DNA of 64,000 nucleotides from Boswellia sacra (Eukaryota > Streptophyta > Magnoliopsida > Sapindales > Burseraceae). The stretch lies in contig SNVD02002618.1 in assembly GCA_013180625.2 (NCBI GenBank), positions 1 to 64,000 of the forward strand, read 5' to 3'. The translations under genes and the position numbers were made by a program. Positions 56,281 through 64,000 of this stretch are shown here, piece by piece; within the stretch, counting starts at the first letter, position 1, and each line of letters begins with the position of its first letter. Under the pieces are notes generated by a model. It had not been told where the DNA came from. It saw nothing but the letters and a program-made list of their open reading frames with translations, and made no database searches.

Positions 56281-58411
56281 AAGCATTGATTTCGTGCTTA
56301 TGGTTTAGGCTTCATAGTGAAGAGGTTTGGCCTAATGATGTGAACTGGACAAATACTGAGTAATGTAGACCTTTGATTTGAAAAACAATAGAAAAATGCC
56401 CTAAACACCCAAAACCAGCCCAAAATACAAACCCACACACATAAAAACGAAGATGAGCCCAAAAATACTTTACATACCCCAGGGAATTCTAAGAAAACCC
56501 AAAATATATGGGCTGGGCCCAAACAAAGCCCAAAAGCCCACAAAGAGAAGCCCAAGATTGTGTCTAAAAGTCAAATTGGATTGCGCATGAAGAAGAACAT
56601 GTGCGCACATGGCCCACACCTGAAAAGAGCATCGCTGTGCCTGAAAGAGGAGGGGCCCCCCTAAAAATGGCCGTTGCGTGTGTGTTCTACACATGTGCAC
56701 CTCCTCCCTACCACAATTCAGACCATTTCTCTATTCTTGCATCAATTGTTCACCTCGGTTTTTATGCCAACTTTGTAGAAATTTCATTTCAACCCCGCAT
56801 TATCCACTTTCTTTATATTTTCATACAAATACACCCCCAACCATAAATACTTTCAAGTCTTTTTTTTTCTTTCTGAACTTCATACAAATACCCCCATTTT
56901 CAATTAGTTTTCAAACAATCAACCACAAACACTTAATACTCGGTAAAGTCTGAGGGCAAATCACCACATTTCCTCTCCTGTCTTATCATTTTAATTGCAT
57001 TTTTTTATGATTTGTGTTAGAATGGAGATTAGGTGAATACAGGTGTGTGGTGGTGGATTGGCGATGGCCGATAGGAAACCATCACTATAATGGGCCTTTA
57101 CTTTATTATTCACTGTTTATTTTTGTTACATTTTGTTTATTTGTTCATTTTATTGCATTTTTATCTCTATCGCCCTTTATTTTTTTGTTATTAATTTATT
57201 GCATTTGTATTTCGTTGCATTTATTTTCTGCACTTGTTTACTTTACTGCCTTTTATTTTTACTACAATTGACTTTATCGCCCTTTTGATTATTGCAATTT
57301 ATTTTATCGCATTTTTAATGACCTTTACATTTTCGCACTTTATTTTTGCCGTACCTTCATTTTATTGTCTTTTATTCTACTTTATTGCCATCAGATGGAT
57401 GCCATTCAAGCCATGAATGGTAGGCTAAATTGTTGCCACGGGTACTATTTACTCAATGAATAGACACCTGTCTCGGTTTGTCAAAACATATGAGACACCG
57501 TTTAATCCCTAAATGGGCGTTATAACTAAACGGATTGTGTGGTGAGTCGCGTTACCAAATTCTTGGGTAGCGTTTGTCCTCCATGGCACAATAACTCTTC
57601 TCTTTCACTACGTTCGCATGATAGCCGATGTCTCTATCTATTATCTATCTTGTCTAAATGGCATGATAACGGTTGGACCGGGTAGACCCACACTGATGTG
57701 GAGGAATACGATTTGGAGAACAACAATTTTAAAGTATTGATTGAAAAAGGTAGGCTCACAATTACTGGTGAGAAACCCCAATTTAGTGGAGATTGATGAG
57801 CATAAGGATAGTTGGACGGTGGATGGAGCCACGATGATTGGTGGCAAATCCACTTTCCAATGGCAGAGTCATTGAGTTTGGAATGAGGAATAGAAGTGTT
57901 AATTAATTTATTGCATTTTATCTGTTGGTACTTTACTTTCACTACACTTATTTATGCTCAATTTCTATGATCCCTTTTTCAGCTTTCCCTGTATTTACAA
58001 TTCACTATACTTTGTCTCTATGAATACTTATGAACTGCTTCACCTCGCATGTAATAATTTAGATAAAACCAGTCATGTGCATTAAAACAAATTTAGGATC
58101 AAGATAGATGGCACTTGATTGACTGAAACCTCAAACTCGATATACCCTATGGAGGCTGGATTTTGTCCTCGATTTGTACCTAACTTCCTAAACCTGACTC
58201 TGACGGGATGATGGGTAGTTGGGTCCTAATGCAAGGGTTTGGTTTATCATAATCCAACTATTTTCCACGGTTAGTTACATGGGTGGCAACTTCGATGATC
58301 TCCAAAACTTATCTCTATGACTTGTTCTGTGGTACCCTCAAGTGCTGAAAGGCCTTGGAGATTAATGCGATGGTCACAATTGCTTGGAGTGGAATGGAAG
58401 CCCTACTCACA
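56281..58411 (+). other. probable 5' LTR region of a Tat-type Ty3/gypsy element
   Basis: No gene. Contains a degenerate TTTATTGC(A/C)TTTT repeat stretch at 57110-57400. It ends CTACTCACA at 58411, directly before a PBS-like site. The left LTR boundary was not found. Short ORFs on both strands are not convincing. Confidence 0.4.
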
Positions 58412-58412
58412 G

Positions 58413-58430
58413 TGGTGACTCCACTAGGGA
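58413..58430 (+). other. primer-binding-site-like sequence
   Basis: TGGTGACTCCACTAGGGA resembles the TGGCGACTCCGCTGGGGA site found after the 5' LTR of Tat/Ogre-lineage Ty3/gypsy elements, with a few mutations. Confidence 0.55.
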
Positions 58431-59529
58431 CAAGAAAGAAGTTGATTCTAATTAGAAATGTTAAGTATTATAGTTTTCTTCTATTTATTATTATCTTTTA
58501 CATCACTACATTTTTACACACACTGTACACATCATGCCTTCTATCAGCTGCGTGGCATTGGTGTGAGAAGTCTTCATATCCCACTCAAGCCTTGGAAAAC
58601 TCATGTCAGTGTCACCACCTCTGAGCATGTATTGCTTTGGTGGTATAAAAAGAGATCGACCCAAGGAGGCATCTCTTGTTCAGGGGAGTCCAGACCATGG
58701 AACCTTGTTGACTTAGCTCATGTTGTTAACTTATCTTGCTTCCCCTTAGGAGCACCAGATTTTTGCTTAACATGGATATGAGCCTTTCAAAACCAAAAAG
58801 CACCATCCACAGACTATCTATTTTCCATGTAAAACATTGTGTAACTGAAAGATCGATTCATCATCATGAATCCATGATCATTTGAGATCAGTTATCATGG
58901 ATTCATTGTTGAGTCAGGTTTGGTTAATCGTACGTCTACTGCATGAGCTTATATCGTGCGTGACCAAGAACCTGACTCTTTAACAATAAGCCCATGACGA
59001 CTTAGGATTAGTTGTCACATATTCATTACCAGAGCCAATTCAATCAGTTACACATTGTCTACATGAATCACACACAATCCATGAATTATGAAACTCTTTT
59101 TGACATCTACTTATTCACTCACAAAACAATAATCCAAGGCTATGTAATATCCACGTATAGTTTAGAGGGTACTCAGACATCACAAAGCCTAAACTAAGAT
59201 GTGAGTGACAAAGCTATTGAGGTTTCACAGCTAAATGGTTAGAAGAATAATATCAGTTGATCTAAGAAAGAGCTCTATAACAGATCCCATGTCCCATGTT
59301 GACATTCTGGGGTTAGGCAAAAAATCCTAAGGAGAGAGACTGAACCTCATATGAGAGAAATAAGGTCAGGAGGTCGTTCTATTATATCTATTTTTGTGCT
59401 CTTTTCTATACAAGCATTGCATTTATGCATACATGCATACATGTACCACACTAACTACTTTGTATTGTAGCTATCATAGCTTGGACTAGGAAAGGGAAAA
59501 GACTCGAATGTGTAAAAGCTTTAGCAAAC
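58431..59529. other. leader region of the gypsy remnant, nothing recognised
   Basis: Untranslated-type sequence between PBS and gag. A duplicated phrase (ATTCATCATCATGAATCCATGATC... / TATTCATTACCAGAG) lies near 58855-59035. No gene. Confidence 0.4.
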
Positions 59530-60063
59530 ATGGCAGACCAAGATGAAAGGTTTCAAAGTGGATGAAAACATAGAGAATGTAAATCGACGGATGGATCAAT
59601 TGATGGAATTGATCTCTAGAAACAATGGTAATTCTGCTGGGAACACTCTAGGAAACCCACATGGGCACACTGAGAACCCTCATGTTTTGGATAATAAGGG
59701 TGGAGAAGGCCATGATGAGGATAATGTCGAAGGCTTCTTTGACGAGGAAGAATACAGACGGGCCAAGGAAGAGAAATAGATAGAGGTCATAAAGAAACTA
59801 GCTAAGGACATGGAAAAAGTCTACACTCTCATGAAGAGAAAGGGAGCTGAAAGGCTCAAAGATCTAAAAGATATAAAGCTGATGGCGGAATGCAGTCTCC
59901 TCTTCAAGTTTAAGATGTCAGAATTTGCTAGGTTTGATGGTAAAGGGGACCTAGGATCCTTCCTTAGGAGATATGTGACAATGATGGGCACTAGGCTCTC
60001 CAAAGAAATGGTATTGCAAATGTTTGTTTACTACATGGATGGCGAGGCCATGGAATTAGCTTA
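59530..60063 (+). pseudogene. Ty3/gypsy (Tat-type) gag fragment
   Basis: Broken frames read VDENIENVNRRMDQLMELIS, an acidic stretch, an in-frame TAG near 59777, then FKMSEFARFDGKGDLGSFLR and LQMFVYYMDGEAMELA. The last part matches the Gag layout KFKVPEF.KYDG...HL..Y...M.......L...F...L.G.A..WY of Tat/Ogre elements. It then ends; pol is absent. Confidence 0.65.
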
Positions 60064-60630
60064 AGAAGGAATACTGGCAAGCAAGAGTAAAGATGAGATG
60101 CCAGCAGTGAGAATGTGAGTAAAGATAGTAGGAAGAGGAAAGCAAAAAGAATAAAAGAAGTAAGGTGTGAACAGGGCTTTCATCTCGCTAAAGCATTTGC
60201 GACCATGACACTTTGTCAAAGCTTCTTTTAAGACTGAAGGGAATACAAACAAGCCATGGGCATGTCTAAAAAATGGAGTCGCCACCTAATTTTCTACTAG
60301 ATAAATGGATGATAGTAATTCGATCCCTTGCTTCAGGACTTAAACTGCCCTCATCCCTTCGGAGATGGCTTTGGGAAGTTAGGTATGAGCCATTTGGCCC
60401 GCCCGGATATATGTTTGGCCTCTACTATGGTATACCAAATAAGTATAGTTTTACTTTGTTATATAGTTTGCTTAAGTTGTTCATTTTATGCATACATTAT
60501 TCATTTTATCTTCTTAAAGCATATAAGATGATTTTCAATCAAAGCAATTGTCTATTCATATGTAGAAAGAGATGAGGAGAATAGATTACATTTCTTTGAA
60601 AACATGGGGATAGGCTAGAGGATTACATCA
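60064..60630. other. gypsy-derived non-coding sequence
   Basis: Contains ATGGAGTCGCCACCTAATTT (60272), a phrase common in the 3' parts of plant Ty3/gypsy elements. No intact ORF. Confidence 0.4.
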
Positions 60631-60639
60631 ATTTATTCT

Positions 60640-61240
60640 TCAATAAATAAAGTGAATTCTACTTCTAAACACTTCAAAATATTCATTCATTCATAGCATG
60701 CAATTCAACTATTAAGTGTAATCAATCAATTTGAGACTTGATAAATAGTGATTCCTCACCACCATATATGAGTATATTCAATGTTTATCAAGCCTCTTCA
60801 AGTATACATTCATCATGAATTCATAATTATTCAATCAATTATTCTAAGTGATGGTTCCTCACCATCAAATGTGAGTCCACCACCACTTCATGGCATATTT
60901 CAATCATATTTCTAATCATGGCAATTATTTATAATAAATCAACCAAAATACTAAACAAAGCCAACTAAAATCATGGCAATTCTACCTAGATTTGATGATT
61001 CTATCATAGCATTCTAGCCTACACATGGCAATTATAGTCTAAATATGGCAATTCTAGCCTAATCATATCAATTGTAGTAAAACATGACATTTCTAGCCTA
61101 AATTCATGACAATCAAGTCTAATTCAATCAATTATAGCCAAATATGGCTATTTTAGCCTAATTCAATAAATCAAGATAAACATGACAATTTCAATCAATC
61201 AAGGCAATTCTTGCCTAATTCTATGATTCTTCCTAGCTTG
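60640..61240. repeat. degenerate tandem repeats (TTCCTCACCA and TGGCAATTCTAGCCTAA units)
   Basis: AGTGATTCCTCACCACCA (60749) and AGTGATGGTTCCTCACCATCA (60848) are ~100 bp apart, followed by GTGAGTCC-like sequence. Variants of TGGCAATT(C/A)TAGCCTAA recur about eight times at 60920-61230. Non-coding. Confidence 0.65.
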
Positions 61241-61249
61241 TTTCAAAAC

Positions 61250-62710
61250 AATCATAAGTTTGACACTTAATCGTAATTCTAAACATGTGCTCTTAAGCAT
61301 GATTCTAAATAAGAAATAAAGAATCCTAGCATGATTCTAAATAAGGCTCGATGACTTATCTTGACATATGTTTCTATCTTGTAAAACAAACAAGGGTTAA
61401 ACAATTCATATAAAACCTAAACATACTTCTAAGTATTAAAATAAATCCTAAACATGCTAATTCTAAGCATAATCAAATTTAAATATGCTTATTCTAAAGC
61501 AAGAATATTAAACAAGAAAAGAGGAGGGAAAAGAGAGAACTGTTCTTAAGATATACCCTTTCCAAGTTTAGAGCAATAAGAGTGCCTCAATAAATATTTA
61601 AACTAGAAAAAACTCTTTGAATTCTCAAGTGTATCTTAGATAGGAAGAGAAGAGATTTTTGGATCTTGAAAAGTGAGCCAAGGGTTTGTTTATATAGAAA
61701 AGATTAGGTTTAAAAAAAGAAGCAAAAATAAAAAATGGAAGTTTTTTATTGAAACTTTCCAAAAGTTTGAAGGGGAGTGCCGCCTATTTGTCGAGGGATC
61801 GCCAGCCGGTGGTGGGACTATCGGTTGGTGGTTCACCCATAGTTGGCCAGTGGTGGCCCACCAATCCCTCATGCTTCTATTGTTTTCAATTAGGCCCCCT
61901 CTTTGACCTTCATTTATTCAATTATGCAAAACTCATAGAATCCAACTCCCATTTGTGATGGTAACGTTTTGTGAAAACTAGACATTTGTAGCTTTGCAAC
62001 AACATATGGCTTATGATTAGATTCCTTCTGGATTGATTTCTGTGAATTTTCAAATTCGAGTATCAGTTTTCTAAGCTTTTGATAGGTTTCTCCTCAACTC
62101 ACTTCTCTTTGCATCCAAGGCTATTTCAATCATTTTCATTGCTCAACACTCGTCTTTGTTTCATCATCGAGCCTCAAAAATCAATTGTCTAGAAGTGTAT
62201 CCTAGAGGGAGAGAGAGAGTATTTTTGGATGGCCTAGGAAGTGTGCCAAAGGTATACTTATGTAGGCTTTCTTTGGAATGAAATATTTGATAAAAAACTA
62301 ATGTGGGCCTTTGATGAACAGTATTGGTGAATAGTACTAATATGAATAGTGCCAACCAGTGGTGAATAGTATCACCGGTGGTGAACAGTACCTCTGGGTA
62401 AATAGTACACTTTAAGTCAGCTATATTCAATCAACCATAGCTTTTTGTACAAAATTCTAATTTACAATCAATAAATTTCTATAAAACTAGACATTTGGAG
62501 CTTGGCAATGGTATATGACTTGTTGTTTGGTTCTTTGTATATTGGTTTCTATGATTTTTTGAAGTTAAACATTGGTTTTCTAGGTTTTGGTTCTTTGGTT
62601 TTTCACACTTTTCTCCATTCAAGGCTCTCTTGGGGCATTTCATATTGATCAACACATGTCTGTGTCCGTGTCCGTGTTTCCGTCATCAGGCTAAAAAAGT
62701 GTCTACACAA
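61250..62710 (-). repeat. LTR-like sequence, left arm of a large inverted repeat, with internal duplication
   Basis: 61510-61700 (AACAAGAAAAGAGG, GAATTCTCAAGTGT, AAAAGTGAGCCAAGG, TTTATATAGA) is inverted relative to 63400-63650. Within this arm 61975-62190 (AGACATTTGTAGCTTTGCAA, TCCAAGGCT, CATCATCGAGC) is duplicated at 62485-62700 (AGACATTTGGAGCTTGGCAA). Short GGTGAATAGTA(C/T) repeats lie at 62325-62410. No coding capacity; the character is that of a retrotransposon LTR. Confidence 0.55.
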
Positions 62711-62939
62711 GGGCTTTTGCTAGAAAGTGAAAAGCTATGAAAGGAGCTAGGAAGTATATTGAAGAAGAGTGGAAGTATCCAAGCAGCAATGAGGAGAGTG
62801 AAGGAAGTACAGAGCCATTATAGGCCACTAGAGGAGGAAGAAGGGCAAGACAATTAAATGCCCAATGGAAGATGAAGAGGCGTTTATGATCAATTTAGGA
62901 GTTCCAATGGTCCAAATCGGAGGGGAATGGGTAGAAGTG

Positions 62940-64000
62940 GCTTCAGTTAGGCTGAAAGAATGGGTCATGATAGGGTCTATAGACACTAAATTTTTGAGGC
63001 TTGATGATGAAATGAAGATGAATATCGAGTAATGAAAATGATCAAAATGCCCTTAGAAGCCAAGAAAAGAAAGGTGAGAAGGAATCGATGAAATGTCTCA
63101 GAAACTAACATGTGAGTTCAAAAAATCACATAAATTAATCCAAAAGGAATATGCTAATGAGTCATATACTGTTACGAAGCTATTTGATGTCTAGTTTTGT
63201 AAAAATTTATGGATTGTGACTCGGAGTTGAACTCAAAAAGTTATGCATGATCGAACAGATGAAGGTTAGAAGGGGTTGCACTATAAAGTGCCAAAATAGG
63301 AAGGACCAAAGGAGAACAACTGTGCAACTATTGACCGACAGCTACTCAGCGATTTGCCAACAACTGCCCGATTGGTCACCCTATAATTTTGGAAAATCTC
63401 ATTATAAATCTTCCTATTTTGATTTTTAACTCCTTTTTCAACTTCAACCTTCAACTATATAAACCCCCCATTGGCTCACTTTTAAGGACACCGATTATTG
63501 AGAATAATCATCCATTCTCCCTCTTGAAGACACACTTGAGAATTCTAGAAGTCTTTTCTAGTTTAACGATTTTTAGCCATTTTATTGCTTTAAACCCAAA
63601 AAAGATACGTCTTGAGAGTAGTCCTCTCTTCGCCCTCATATTTTCTTGTTTACTTTTCTTGCTTAGAATTAAGCATGTTTAAGGTTTATTTTGGTTAGAA
63701 TAAGCATGTTGATTATTTAATTTAATGCTTAGAAGCATGTTTAGCATTTTATGAATTGCTTAACCTTTTTATTTGTTTTGTGAGATGGATAAACATGTCC
63801 AGGTAAGTCCGCTTTCCCTTCTTTATTAGAAACTTATTTAGGAATTTAATTTTTTTGCGAATGCATAGAATCATGCTTAGGAGCAAATGTCTAGAATCAT
63901 GCTTAAGAGCATATGATTAGAATCATGCTAGGAGAACTTATGAGTGCTTTGATATATGTTAAAAAATAGCATAGAATAGATAAGGATTACCAAATTATCC
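62940..64000 (+). repeat. LTR-like sequence, right arm of the inverted repeat, runs off the window
   Basis: In plus orientation it reads like the complement of 61250-62710. TTGAGGCTTGATGATGAAA (62993), ATTGGCTCACTTTTAAGGA (63471), GACACACTTGAGAATTCTAG (63527) and AGAATCATGCTTA(A/G)GAGCA repeats (63868-63930) correspond to segments of the left arm. Contains a CTATATAAACC TATA-box-like sequence at about 63454. No ORF of note. Confidence 0.55.

Noticed and set aside
56298..56953. Overlapping ORFs of 76-91 codons on both strands
   Set aside because: Low-complexity, no domain, within LTR-like sequence.

Overview
This window is nuclear DNA of a flowering plant, most likely a eudicot. It is AT-rich and its genes have spliceosomal introns. 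It holds plant-type genes (a GAUT11-type galacturonosyltransferase, plant cytosolic sulfotransferases, gene fragments of plant families) and plant transposon families (Athila and Tat Ty3/gypsy, Ty1/copia, CACTA, hAT, Mutator-like MITEs, a tRNA-type SINE, a LINE). I cannot name the species from sequence alone. Two genes look intact as host genes, both on the minus strand: an intronless sulfotransferase (43108-44124) and a two-exon GAUT11 orthologue (46083-51300). Almost everything else is transposable-element sequence or gene debris.

Layout. 0-6.3 kb: an orphan phytochelatin-synthase exon and an orphan G-protein gamma-subunit exon, both minus strand, in otherwise unrecognised sequence. 7.1-9.2 kb: a hAT element with very GC-rich ends, an AT-rich core of three ~460-bp repeats and a perfect 8-bp target duplication. 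9.6-10.9 kb: a one-ended CACTA-like repeat array. 11.6-31.7 kb: a Russian doll. An outer CACTA element (flanks CCA/CCA) holds an inner CACTA element (flanks TTT/TTT), which holds a 9.2-kb LTR retrotransposon (flanks CCAGC/CCAGC). Both CACTA elements carry exon fragments of host genes, all on the minus strand: proteasome RPN2, an O-fucosyltransferase, an EFR3-like protein, the C-terminal domain of the largest subunit of RNA polymerase IV or V, a PPR protein, and unidentified exons. 32.4-37.4 kb: nested inverted-repeat elements, a MULE-type MITE and a SINE. 38-45.2 kb: a sulfotransferase cluster of one intact gene and two pseudogenes, mixed with MITEs, a hAT element and a copia remnant. 46-51.3 kb: GAUT11. 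53.8-56.3 kb: a decayed copia element split by a 5'-truncated LINE. 56.5-64 kb: decayed Ty3/gypsy (Tat-type) sequence ending in a large inverted repeat.

The most striking item is the LTR retrotransposon at 15334-24512. Its LTRs are about 99% identical, so insertion was recent. It has lost the capsid part of gag, most of reverse transcriptase and all recognisable integrase. In their place, between the truncated pol and the 3' LTR, lie (a) a 127-codon ORF with a basic stretch followed by a Cys cluster, resembling the nucleic-acid-binding/silencing-suppressor proteins of plant flexiviruses; (b) three exact-period 67-bp repeats with potential hairpins and ACGT cores; and (c) an intact, intronless LONELY GUY (LOG) cytokinin-activating enzyme ORF. 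My inference is that this is a cargo-carrying, non-autonomous Athila-type element that could combine a suppressor of host silencing with a hormone-producing enzyme. It sits inside a CACTA element that has captured part of the host's RNA-directed DNA methylation polymerase. Function is not shown by the sequence.
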